Below, one piece after another: positions 6,925-13,959 of a stretch of 13,994 nt of DNA. Position numbers and translations under genes: made by a program. The notes under the pieces are model-generated. The model made no database searches. It saw only the letters and a list, made by a program, of their open reading frames with translations, and was not told the origin of the DNA. The number at the start of each line of letters is the position of its first letter. The first letter of the stretch is position 1. The DNA comes from Ramlibacter sp. (GTDB lineage: Bacteria > Pseudomonadota > Gammaproteobacteria > Burkholderiales > Burkholderiaceae_C). The stretch spans positions 1 through 13,994 of the forward strand of contig JAMPXR010000020.1 in assembly GCA_023701085.1 (NCBI GenBank), in the 5' to 3' direction.

Positions 6925-9027
6925 TCAGAAATCGACCTTGGCCGCCAGGCGCAGCGTACGGGGCGCACCGGTGCCCAGCAGGCCGTTGCCCGCGGCGACC
7001 CAGTAGTCGCGGTCCGTTGCGTTGTCCAGGTTGGCCTGCAGCGTCAGGTGCTGCCCGGCCACCTTCGTGCGGTAGCGCCCGCCCAGCGAGAGCGTCGTGT
7101 AGCTGCCGACCCACGCCTGGTTCAGGTTGTTGACGGCGCGCTTGCCCACGTAGTAGAGGCCCGCGTTCACCGACAGCCCCGCCCACTGCGGCAAACGATA
7201 CTCGCCGAACAGGCTGACGGTGCGCCGCGGCGTGTTCTCGGGTGTCTTGCCCAGCTCACCGGCATTGGACGCACCGACCGAAACGATCCTGGCGTCGAGC
7301 AGCTGCATGGATGCGACGATGCCAAACTGCGGCGTGACATCGCCGCTGGCCGACAGCTCCAGCCCGCGGTAGCGGCTCTTGCCTCCCACCACGAAGCGGT
7401 TCGCGTCGTCCACCGTGGTCTGCGGCCGGTCGATCTGGAACAGCGCGGCCTGCGCGAACACCTGGCGCCAGGCGCGTGTCTTGATCCCCAGTTCCATCTG
7501 CTTGTTGACCGCGGGCGGCAGGATTTCGCCGGAGTTGGCGCGGGTGGCCGGTGCCGTGCCGGTGTCTTCCAGGCCTTCCAGGTAGCTTGCGTACACCGAG
7601 GTGTCGGGCGCCGGCTTGAACACCACCGACACGTTGGGCGAAACCGCGTCGGCGCTGTAGCGCCCGCCCGCGTTCTGGTTGCTGTAGTCGAACGCCCGCA
7701 GGCCCGCCTGCACCTGCCAGCGCTCGCCGAAGGAGATGCGGTCGAACGCGTACAGGCCCCTGTCGCGGATCGTGGTGTGCGTGCCCGGCAGGCTGAGCGC
7801 CGGATCGAGCTGCGGCACCGGCCGGGGGTTGTACAGGTTCTGCGGCACCCGCTCGTTCCTGGGCGCGGACGCGCCGGAGAAGGAGTTGCGCCGGTTGGCC
7901 GTGTAGCCGAGGGTCAGCTCCTGGCGCACGGCGCCGCTTCCGAGTTGCCCCAGCAGCTCGACGCGGTGGTTGCTGTTGGTGAAGCGCTGGTCATTGACGA
8001 AGGAGATGTCGAGGAAGCCTTCGCCGGTGGCGAGGTCGTAGTTCCTGAGCTGCGAGAAGCGGCGGTCGCGCTTGGCTTCGGCGTGGCCCGTCTCGACCGT
8101 CAGAGACCAGGCGTCGCCCAGCGCCAAGTCCCCGCGCAGCAGCGCGTTGGTCGCCTGCGCATCGTAGCGCTGCCAGTTGCCGGCGAGGTTGCGCTTGTTG
8201 TCCGGCACCGGGGGCAGGGTGATGTTGCCGCCGGCCGCCGCGGGCAGCGCGATCCCGGCCTGCTCGCTGACGTCCTTGCGATAGTGCTCCACGTCCGCCT
8301 TCAGCCTGAAGGCGGGGGTCACGCGCCAGTCGTAGGCTGCGGCCACGAGGCCGCGATTGCCGTCGAAGTTGTCGATGCCGTACTCGAGCTTGCCCGCCGC
8401 GGCGTTGACGCGCAGGCCCATGTCGCCGCCGGCAAAGCGCCGGCCGATGTCCACGTGCGCGTCCAGGCTGCCGTGGTTGCTGACCGAACTGGCCACGCTG
8501 GTGGCCGGCTTGTCGCCGGCGCGCTTGGTCACGAAGTTGACGACGCCGCTCGGGGGCACCAGGCCGTAGTAGAGCGAAGAGGCGCCCTTGAGCACCTCGA
8601 CCCGCTCCTTGTTCTCCAGCGGGATGTCGATCAGGTTGATGATCGGCAGAGAACCGTTCAAGCGGTAGTTGCCCCGGTTCTCCACCAGGATGCCCCGGAT
8701 CGAGATGTTGTCGTAGGTCGATCCGCTCAGCTGTGAACGCGTCACGCCCGCCGTGTTGCGCAGCGCGTCGAGCAGGGTCTTCGCTTGCTGCGCATCCAGC
8801 ACGCTGCGAGTGATCACGTTGTTGGTCAACGGCACTTCCAGGGGATCCTGGTCGCGGAACGCGCCGACCTGGACATTGCGCGAGCTGAAGTTGCTCGATC
8901 CCTCCCCCGTCACCCGCACTTCGGAGAGCGTCGGCGTCGAGGAGGCCTGGGCCCAGGCGCCTGCGGACCAGGCGAGGACGGAAACGGCGGCGGTGATCGC
9001 GGTATAGGGGAAGCGGGGCAGGGACAT
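6925..9027 (-). CDS. TonB-dependent siderophore receptor
   Basis: A 700-aa outer-membrane receptor. Residues 1-26 are a signal peptide ending AGAWA. TLSEVRVTG at 33-41 is the TonB-box region. The plug, about 60-170, has the siderophore-receptor type sequence: ALRNTAGVTRSQ, DNISIRGILVENRGNYRLNG, then ERVEVLKGASSLYYGLVPPS and GVVNFVTKR. The barrel ends in RLAAKVDF with terminal Phe. There is no N-terminal signalling domain, so it is a transporter and not a transducer. The ATG at 9025-9027 has no recognisable ribosome binding site, yet it gives a complete signal peptide. It is divergent from the PepSY gene with 49 bp between starts, and it is followed by the cytochrome c-FTR1 gene. The siderophore-receptor subfamily is well supported by the plug; the actual ligand cannot be read from the sequence. 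Confidence 0.9.
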   Translation of the reverse strand: MSLPRFPYTAITAAVSVLAWSAGAWAQASSTPTLSEVRVTGEGSSNFSSRNVQVGAFRDQDPLEVPLTNNVITRSVLDAQQAKTLLDALRNTAGVTRSQLSGSTYDNISIRGILVENRGNYRLNGSLPIINLIDIPLENKERVEVLKGASSLYYGLVPPSGVVNFVTKRAGDKPATSVASSVSNHGSLDAHVDIGRRFAGGDMGLRVNAAAGKLEYGIDNFDGNRGLVAAAYDWRVTPAFRLKADVEHYRKDVSEQAGIALPAAAGGNITLPPVPDNKRNLAGNWQRYDAQATNALLRGDLALGDAWSLTVETGHAEAKRDRRFSQLRNYDLATGEGFLDISFVNDQRFTNSNHRVELLGQLGSGAVRQELTLGYTANRRNSFSGASAPRNERVPQNLYNPRPVPQLDPALSLPGTHTTIRDRGLYAFDRISFGERWQVQAGLRAFDYSNQNAGGRYSADAVSPNVSVVFKPAPDTSVYASYLEGLEDTGTAPATRANSGEILPPAVNKQMELGIKTRAWRQVFAQAALFQIDRPQTTVDDANRFVVGGKSRYRGLELSASGDVTPQFGIVASMQLLDARIVSVGASNAGELGKTPENTPRRTVSLFGEYRLPQWAGLSVNAGLYYVGKRAVNNLNQAWVGSYTTLSLGGRYRTKVAGQHLTLQANLDNATDRDYWVAAGNGLLGTGAPRTLRLAAKVDF

Positions 9028-9040
9028 GGTTAGAATAAAC

Positions 9041-9059
9041 GCTAATGAGAAGTATTATT
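9041..9059. promoter_or_regulatory. Fur box in divergent promoter region
   Basis: GCTAATGAGAAGTATTATT matches 14 of 19 positions of the Fur consensus and is the best match in the window. It lies in the 49-bp gap between the leftward siderophore receptor and the rightward PepSY gene. TATTAT at 9053-9058 could be the -10 of the rightward promoter, with a weak -35 (TTAGAA, 9030-9035) 17 bp upstream. AGAATA at 9032-9037 read on the minus strand as TATTCT could be a leftward -10. One site could repress both directions; the promoter elements themselves are weak calls. Confidence 0.72.
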
Positions 9060-9076
9060 ATTTCGGAGTGTACTTG

Positions 9077-10180
9077 ATGAGTCCAGCCTTGCGACGCCTC
9101 TGGCTGAAACTGCACCGGTGGGTTGCGCTTGCGATCGGCTGGGCCCTCGTCCTGGCCGGTCTTCTGGGCTCCCTGCTGGTGGTGGCGAAGCCCCTGGACC
9201 AGTGGGTGCATCCCGAACTGTTTCGGCAACCTGCGCAGGTGAAAGCTGCGGCGGCCGCTTCGCTGGGGGAAGTGAAGCAGCGCCTCGACCATCAGTTCGG
9301 TCCCGGCACAGCCTACACATTCCGCCCCCCTCGCAGGCCGGATGACACCCTGTGGGTGACTGTGCGCGGTTCCTGGGAAGGGGTGGTCTACTTCGACGCC
9401 TTGGGCCGTGAGCTGGGGCGCCGCAGCGAGACCGAAGGTGCGTACAAGCTCCTGTTCGAACTGCACAGCGCGCTGCTGCTCGGCGACACCGGCAAGGCGA
9501 TCCTCACCACAGCGGCCGGGATTTATCTTTTCCTTCTGGTGACCGGGCTGTGGCTCTGGTGGCCGCGGCGCTGGCCGTCGTTTCGGATTCACTGGCGCGG
9601 GGGCGTGCAGCGCGCCGCCCTGGATTTCCATAACACGGCCGGCGCGCTGCTGGGCGCCCTGATCGCCGTGTCCATCGCGAGCGGCGCATACATGGCCTGG
9701 CCGCCGCTGCGGACTTTCGTCACGACTGTCGCCGGCGATACCCCGGTACAAGGCCCCAAGTTAAGCGCATCGGCAGCGGGGTCGACCGCGATGCCACTGG
9801 ACAGGATGGTGAAGCAGGCGCAATCCGTTTTTCCCGAGGGCATGGTCGGCTATATCCATGTCCCGGCCGCCAGCCATCAGCCGGTGCGCATCCGGCTGAA
9901 GCTGCCTGACGATCCGCATCCGAACGGCCTGAGCTCCGTGTGGCTTCATCCAGCCACCGGCGAAGTGCTCAAGGTCGCGCGTTGGTCCGAACTCGACCCG
10001 GGCAACCGCGTGGTGTCCACCGTCTACCCGCTGCACACCGGCGCCCTGGGGGGCCCCGTGCACGAACTGATCGTCGGCATCACGGGGCTGGCAATGACCG
10101 GCCTGGGCGCTGCCGGTCTGCTGCTGTGGTGGGCGCGCAGAAACCGGAAGGCACGCGTGCCGGCCGCCGCGGTACGCTGA
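9077..10180 (+). CDS. PepSY-TM (PiuB-like) inner-membrane protein
   Basis: A 367-aa integral membrane protein of the PepSY-associated family, common beside siderophore receptors. The start is ATG 9077-9079 because GGAG sits at 9065-9068; the open frame extends 17 codons upstream but without a signal. Helices are at about 14-36 (RWVALAIGWALVLAGLLGSL), 141-162 (ILTTAAGIYLFLLVTGLWLWW), 186-207 (TAGALLGALIAVSIASGAYM) and 331-352 (IVGITGLAMTGLGAAGLLLWW). Histidines sit at or near helix ends in family-typical motifs: KLHRW (His 13), ELHSALL (His 130), DFHNTAG (His 184), YPLHTG (His 320) and VHELI (His 329). Such histidines may bind heme or metal, and members of this family have been proposed to reduce ferric-siderophores at the inner membrane. 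It is divergent from the receptor and shares its Fur box. Its stop is only 9 bases before the next promoter. Family is sure, mechanism inferred. Confidence 0.87.
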   Translation: MSPALRRLWLKLHRWVALAIGWALVLAGLLGSLLVVAKPLDQWVHPELFRQPAQVKAAAAASLGEVKQRLDHQFGPGTAYTFRPPRRPDDTLWVTVRGSWEGVVYFDALGRELGRRSETEGAYKLLFELHSALLLGDTGKAILTTAAGIYLFLLVTGLWLWWPRRWPSFRIHWRGGVQRAALDFHNTAGALLGALIAVSIASGAYMAWPPLRTFVTTVAGDTPVQGPKLSASAAGSTAMPLDRMVKQAQSVFPEGMVGYIHVPAASHQPVRIRLKLPDDPHPNGLSSVWLHPATGEVLKVARWSELDPGNRVVSTVYPLHTGALGGPVHELIVGITGLAMTGLGAAGLLLWWARRNRKARVPAAAVR

Positions 10181-10189
10181 CGAGAGGTC

Positions 10190-10218
10190 TTGGCAAATGC
10201 GAATCATTCGCATATGAT
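10190..10218 (+). promoter_or_regulatory. Fur-box promoter of the small-ORF/hmuS operon
   Basis: TTGGCA (10190-10195), a 17-bp spacer and TATGAT (10213-10218) form the best sigma-70 promoter seen in the window, each hexamer matching five of six positions. The spacer holds GCAAATGCGAATCATTCGC (10193-10211), 13 of 19 against the Fur consensus, centred on a perfect inverted repeat ATGCGAA-TCA-TTCGCAT (10197-10213). Fur bound here would block both promoter elements. The transcript should begin near 10225, leaving a leader of about 135 nt. (The base at 10193 is g and the written 19-mer aligns from there with one base ambiguity at its left end.). Confidence 0.75.
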
Positions 10219-10247
10219 GCGACGACAGCCAGCCTCTACGCGCACCG

Positions 10248-10340
10248 GCTTCCATGCGGAAGCGTCGACTGCGCAGCCAGCAAATTGATGAACAAAGGCG
10301 CCGCCCCCGGCGCCATCTGCGCATGTCGCCTGACGCAGAT
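10248..10340 (+). promoter_or_regulatory. Structured 5' leader with three perfect hairpins
   Basis: The leader between the promoter and the GTG start of the 103-aa gene contains three consecutive inverted repeats. The first is GCTTCC-ATGC-GGAAGC (10248-10263). The second is GGCGCC-GCCCCC-GGCGCC (10297-10314). The third is ATCTGCG (10315-10321) pairing with CGCAGAT (10334-10340) across a 12-nt loop. The last ends 6 bases before the AAGGAG ribosome binding site. None is followed by a T-run, so they do not look like intrinsic terminators. They may stabilise the mRNA or tune translation. The pairing is read directly; a function is not shown. Confidence 0.45.
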
Positions 10341-10359
10341 TTCTACAAGGAGCGCGAGC

Positions 10360-10671
10360 GTGAATATCGATGCGAAGACCGCGAACGAGGAGTACAGCCT
10401 GCCCTGCGCCGAGGCGCTGCTGGCTGGGACACTCGCGCTGATGACCGGGCATGTCCAGGCCTGCTGCGACAGACAGCGAGGGCTCATGGGACTGAAGATC
10501 ACCGATAACCTGTCCCGACTGGCCGCGCACCCGCGGCTTACCCCGCAGTTCAGGACGATGCTGTGGAATCTGCGCGCGCGCTGGCAGCTACAGCTGCAAC
10601 AGCACGGCGATGTCGCGCCGAGCGAGCCGGATCGGCGGCTCTGGCACAGGGAAAGTTCGTCCGTCCAGTAA
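10360..10671 (+). CDS. Small conserved-looking hypothetical protein co-transcribed with hmuS
   Basis: A 103-aa protein that I do not recognise as a named family. The start is GTG at 10360-10362, chosen for the perfect AAGGAG at 10347-10352. An in-frame ATG at 10288 would add 24 residues but has no ribosome binding site and lies within the hairpin leader. The core, residues 14-75, looks folded and mostly helical (LPCAEALLAGTLALMTG at 14-30, then KITDNLSRLAAHPRLTPQF and LWNLRARWQL). The tail is polar. There are three cysteines, Cys 16 and the pair Cys 35-Cys 36, plus His 31, which could bind heme, metal or form a disulfide. No signal peptide is seen and the one hydrophobic stretch is short, so a cytoplasmic place is likely. 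Its stop overlaps the hmuS ribosome binding site, so translation is probably coupled. A role in heme or iron handling is inferred from context only. Confidence 0.75.
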   Translation: MNIDAKTANEEYSLPCAEALLAGTLALMTGHVQACCDRQRGLMGLKITDNLSRLAAHPRLTPQFRTMLWNLRARWQLQLQQHGDVAPSEPDRRLWHRESSSVQ

Positions 10672-10681
10672 GAGGATCGGC

Positions 10682-11734
10682 ATGAACGCCCAGACGATCA
10701 GGAAGCAATTCAGTGCAGCCCGAGCGGCAGGTCATGCCGCCGCGGATGCCGCCGAATTCCTGGGCGTCAGCGAGGGGGAGGCACTTGCCGCTCACGCGGA
10801 CGGCCATGACGGCCGGCTCAAGGTCATACCCTTGCGTGGGCCCCGGACTGAACTGGCGCGGGCCCTCGAAGGCTGCGGGCCGCTGCTGGCGCGCAGCAGC
10901 AACGATTTCATCGTTCACGAGGTGGCCGGCACCTGCGCAGATCAAATTGTCGAGAATTACGTCGGCCAAGCTCTGGGCAGAAAGATCGAACTGCAGATGT
11001 TTTTCGACCGCTGGCATGCCGGCTTCGCCGTGCAGGAGACGGCCGGCGCCGGCGAACCCTCGCTGGGTCTGCACTTCTTCAATGTTCACGGAGTCGCGGT
11101 GCACAAGGTCTATGCATGTGAAGGCACAGACCTCGAGGCGTTCCACGGGGTGATCGAGCGATTCTCCGAGCCTGGCTTGGCCTACCTGTTCCGGAACGCG
11201 CCGCCCAAACCTGTACTCCGGCCTGACGAGCTCTGCGACACCGTCGCCCTTGCGCACGCGTGGAACCGCATGAGCGACACATGCCAGTTCGCTCCGATGC
11301 TTCGCCGGCTGGACATTGAGCGTCAGCAGAGCTTTCGATTGATGGAAGGGCGGTTCGCGTGGCGCACTTCTTTCACGGCGGTGCGCGAATTGATGCAGGA
11401 AGCGTCAACGGATCGCGCGGGAATCGCGGTCATCATCCGCGACCCGAAGTTCATTCGAGTTGACAGCGGGCGCGTACGGCATACTCCGCCCGCGCAGATC
11501 AAAGGTCCCGCACGCCTGACCGTGCTGGCCCCCAGCTTCAATCTGCACATGCGCGAAGACCGGATCGCTCAGGCGTGGATCGTGAAAAAACCCACTGCCG
11601 CCGGGATCGCGACGACCGTCGAGGTCTTCAATGCGAAAAGCGACTTGATGGTGGCGCTCTGCGACCACCGGGAGCTCGGATCAGGCGGGCCAGTCCTTCG
11701 GTTCGAGGCGTTCAGGCCCGTCCATGAGCGCTGA
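10682..11734 (+). CDS. hmuS: HmuS/HemS-type cytoplasmic heme-handling protein, divergent
   Basis: A 350-aa protein of the HemS/ChuS/HmuS/PhuS family, which binds heme in the cytoplasm for transfer or degradation. ATG 10682-10684 follows AGAGGA (10671-10676). The family's two-repeat layout is visible. The first half has EFLGVSEGEALAA (25-37), FIVHEVAG (76-83), IELQMFFDRWHAGFAVQE (102-119) and LHFFNVHGVAVHKVYA (130-145). The second half has LAHAWNRMSDTCQFAPML (190-207), FNLHMREDRIAQAWIVKKPT (286-305) and VEVFN (313-317). Length is near the usual 340-355. In the second half the segment D-T-C-Q-F puts Cys 201 where relatives normally have the heme-ligating His (His 193 in ChuS, His 196 in HemS, His 209 in PhuS, from memory). 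The usual IQIHTG segment is also changed to IRVDSG. Family is firm; normal heme chemistry is doubtful. Confidence 0.85.
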   Translation: MNAQTIRKQFSAARAAGHAAADAAEFLGVSEGEALAAHADGHDGRLKVIPLRGPRTELARALEGCGPLLARSSNDFIVHEVAGTCADQIVENYVGQALGRKIELQMFFDRWHAGFAVQETAGAGEPSLGLHFFNVHGVAVHKVYACEGTDLEAFHGVIERFSEPGLAYLFRNAPPKPVLRPDELCDTVALAHAWNRMSDTCQFAPMLRRLDIERQQSFRLMEGRFAWRTSFTAVRELMQEASTDRAGIAVIIRDPKFIRVDSGRVRHTPPAQIKGPARLTVLAPSFNLHMREDRIAQAWIVKKPTAAGIATTVEVFNAKSDLMVALCDHRELGSGGPVLRFEAFRPVHER

Positions 11735-11755
11735 TTGCGCTGATTCCCGAGTGCA

Positions 11756-13858
11756 TCACAAGTCCACCTGCAGCGTTGCCAACACGGCCCGGCCGGGTTG
11801 GGGCATCCGCCCCTGGCTGTAGTCGACGCCGCGGAAGTAGTAATCCCGGTCGAACAGGTTGTTAACGGCCAGGCCCGCCTTCATCGCTTTGCCCGCCCAG
11901 GTGAAGGCATAGCCGACGTGCGCGCTCCAGACCCAGTAGGAAGGAATGCGCCCGACAGAGCCGCTCGCGTTTTCCGCCTCGGTGTTCGCGCCATCGCTGA
12001 ACATCGCGCTCTGGTATTGACCGTTGAGGCTCCAGCTCCATCCGTTCTGCCGGTAGGTCGTATTCAGGGCCAGCTGGTGACGCGGAGCATAGGGCAACTC
12101 GTTGCCGCGGAATGCTCCCGAGAGCTGCTCCGTGTCCACGTGGGTGTAGGCCGCTCCCAGTTCCAGCCCGCGGATCGCTGGCGGCCGCCAGCGCGCCTGA
12201 AGCTCCGCGCCCTGGTGCCGCGCCCGTCCCAGGTTGCGGAAGCCGGTGGTGGCATTCACGAATTCCAGTTTGTTGTCGAACTGGAACCGGAACGCTGTGG
12301 CCTCGACATCGAGCGCCGGCGTTGCCGCCCAGCGCAGGCCTGCCTCGTAGTTCCTGGCACGCTCGGCCGCCAGGTCGCCGCCGAAGGTGATTTGCGTGAA
12401 CTGCACCGGCCGCAAGGAGCGGTGGGCATTGGCGAAGAGGAACAGCGAAGGCGTCGCCTGGTACCCAACATCCAGTCCTGGCAGCCAGTCCCGTGTGGTG
12501 TTGCGCGTCTGGGCGCCCGTGGCACTGTTGCGGTAGGAAAGCCGCACGTCCTCATGGCGCACGCCGGGCGTGATCTTGAGCCGGCCGTCCATCAGACTCA
12601 AGGTGTCGCTGAAGTAGGCGGCGTAGGCGTCGTTCTCGAACCGCCAGTCTCGGGTCACGCTGTAGGCGTCCGTGGCCAGGTTGCGACTGTCGACCTTGTA
12701 ATCGACCTTCTCGCTCATATAGCGTGCACCGACCAGGATCTTCTGCGGCACCGCGCCTCCAAAACTGAGGCTCAGGCTGGGCTCGGTGCCATAGACGACG
12801 AAGTCCCGGGGCGAGGACTGCCGCAAGGTCGATGGCGTGTCGGCATTGGCCGCGTTTCCGAACTCGAATACCCGCGTGCTGCGATGCCCGAAATTCTTCC
12901 AGCTCAGTTCGACGCCGTTGCCGAACTCCTGCTTGTAGCTGACATGCCCGCGCGTCGTGTCGCCGTCGAAGCGGTCCAGCGGGCGGGTCGACTGCGTGCG
13001 GTCCTGCGCATACGCGCTCGGCGTCAGTGCCCCGGGGAGCTCGTTGCGCGTCGCGTAGCGCTGCAATCCGGCGCGCAGTTCGCTGCGGTCGGTCGGAAAC
13101 CACTCGGCATCCAGCATCAGGTTGTGCACGGACGTTTCCGAATGCGCCCGCTCCCCTTCGCCTTCGATCACATTCGCCTGGACCTGCAAGCCCAGGCGCT
13201 CATCGACGAAGCCGCCGGCGCGCACATAGCTGTCACTCAGCGCCCGTCCCGACGGGGCGATGGAGATCGTTTCGCTGGCCGTGAACGAGCCCTTGGCGGG
13301 AATCCGCCTGGTCACGAAATTGACGACCCCGCCCACGTTGTTGGGACCGTAGTGCACTGCGACGCCGCCACGGGCGATGTCGATGGCTTCCACCATCTGC
13401 AGCGTGAGCGGGAAGAGCGATGCCCCCGTTTGTCCATAGGGTGCCAGCGTCATGGGAATGCCGTCCTGCAACAGCAGTACCTGCTCGCTGCGCAAGGGAT
13501 TCAGGCCTCGCACGCCGATGTTGGGCAGTATGCCCGTACCGCTCTCGTCCGCAATGCTGACCCCGGGCACCTGCCGCAGCGCATCTTCCAGCGTACGGGC
13601 GCCCGATTCCGCCAGCGCCTGCTGGCCGACCACGGTCCGTGCGCCGGGGTGCTTCTTCGACGCCGCCTCGGTCGCCGTGCCGAGCCAGTCGGTCGTGACG
13701 GTCACCGTCGGAAGTGTCGGCGTGCCGGCGACGGCGTGCGCCAGCGCCTGGCTGGATGCCGCGGTGGCGAGCGCGAGCTGTGCCGCCACGGCCATTCGGG
13801 ACAAGGCGAAGGCGGGCGCCCACGCCGCGGCGGCAGCCAGCCTGTTTTTTGCAACCAT
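11756..13858 (-). CDS. FecA-like TonB-dependent receptor
   Basis: A 700-aa outer-membrane receptor. The signal region is long, residues 1-40, ending SSQALA. LPTVTVTTD at 49-57 is the TonB-box region. The plug, about 70-187, resembles FecA closely: DALRQVPGVSIADESG, IGVRGLNPLRSEQVLLLQDG, IPMTLAPYGQTGASLFPLTL and DIARGGVAVHYGPNNVGGVV. The barrel ends with NNLFDRDYYFRGVDYSQGR and LATLQVDL. The TonB box is followed directly by the plug with no FecA-type signalling domain, and no FecIR genes are present, so it is not a transducing receptor. ATG 13856-13858 is preceded by AAAGGGG; a Met 21 codons in lacks a site. Its stop is 21 bases from the stop of convergent hmuS, with no visible terminator between. 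Ferric citrate or a similar chelate is suggested by the plug only; family is sure, ligand is not. Confidence 0.9.
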   Translation of the reverse strand: MVAKNRLAAAAAWAPAFALSRMAVAAQLALATAASSQALAHAVAGTPTLPTVTVTTDWLGTATEAASKKHPGARTVVGQQALAESGARTLEDALRQVPGVSIADESGTGILPNIGVRGLNPLRSEQVLLLQDGIPMTLAPYGQTGASLFPLTLQMVEAIDIARGGVAVHYGPNNVGGVVNFVTRRIPAKGSFTASETISIAPSGRALSDSYVRAGGFVDERLGLQVQANVIEGEGERAHSETSVHNLMLDAEWFPTDRSELRAGLQRYATRNELPGALTPSAYAQDRTQSTRPLDRFDGDTTRGHVSYKQEFGNGVELSWKNFGHRSTRVFEFGNAANADTPSTLRQSSPRDFVVYGTEPSLSLSFGGAVPQKILVGARYMSEKVDYKVDSRNLATDAYSVTRDWRFENDAYAAYFSDTLSLMDGRLKITPGVRHEDVRLSYRNSATGAQTRNTTRDWLPGLDVGYQATPSLFLFANAHRSLRPVQFTQITFGGDLAAERARNYEAGLRWAATPALDVEATAFRFQFDNKLEFVNATTGFRNLGRARHQGAELQARWRPPAIRGLELGAAYTHVDTEQLSGAFRGNELPYAPRHQLALNTTYRQNGWSWSLNGQYQSAMFSDGANTEAENASGSVGRIPSYWVWSAHVGYAFTWAGKAMKAGLAVNNLFDRDYYFRGVDYSQGRMPQPGRAVLATLQVDL

Positions 13859-13930
13859 ACGGCCCCTTTAGGTGAGTCGTGGCTGGCTGTTTGGCTGGCG
13901 TCGACGGTCTTGGTGAAAACGACAGGCGAA

Positions 13931-13959
13931 TTTTAAACGAGAATCGCTCGCATTTGCAA
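13931..13959 (-). promoter_or_regulatory. Fur-box promoter of the FecA-like receptor
   Basis: On the minus strand TTGCAA (13954-13959) is followed after 16-17 bp by an A/T-rich -10-like TTTAAA/TTAAAA (13931-13937). Plus-strand TTAAACGAGAATCGCTCGC (13933-13951) fills the spacer. It matches 10 of 19 Fur consensus positions and shares TAAACGAGAAT and TCGCAT with the hemP-operon site. The leader to the ATG is about 65-70 nt and holds a ribosome binding site (AAAGGGG) and nothing else recognised. The remaining bases to the right edge show no gene. Confidence 0.6.

Noticed and set aside
6896..7186. N-terminal extension of the cytochrome c-FTR1 frame upstream of 6895
   Set aside because: It overlaps the 3' end of the receptor gene and is not signal-like; the ATG at 6895 has a good ribosome binding site and a signal segment.
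7048..8736. Plus-strand open frame of 562 codons opposite the siderophore receptor
   Set aside because: Translation is a shadow of the receptor with His/Arg/Val bias and no start signal.
7991..9751. Minus-strand open frame of 586 codons spanning the divergent promoter
   Set aside because: It crosses the Fur box and overlaps the PepSY gene and the receptor in other frames; the Gln/Arg/Gly-rich product looks like a frame shadow.
10254..10508. 84-codon plus-strand frame starting in the hairpin leader
   Set aside because: Arg/Glu-rich shadow in a different frame from the well-supported GTG-started gene; no ribosome binding site.
11798..13936. Plus-strand open frame of 712 codons opposite the FecA-like receptor, longer than the receptor itself
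   Set aside because: No family resemblance or start signal; the receptor on the minus strand is unmistakable and has a promoter and ribosome binding site.
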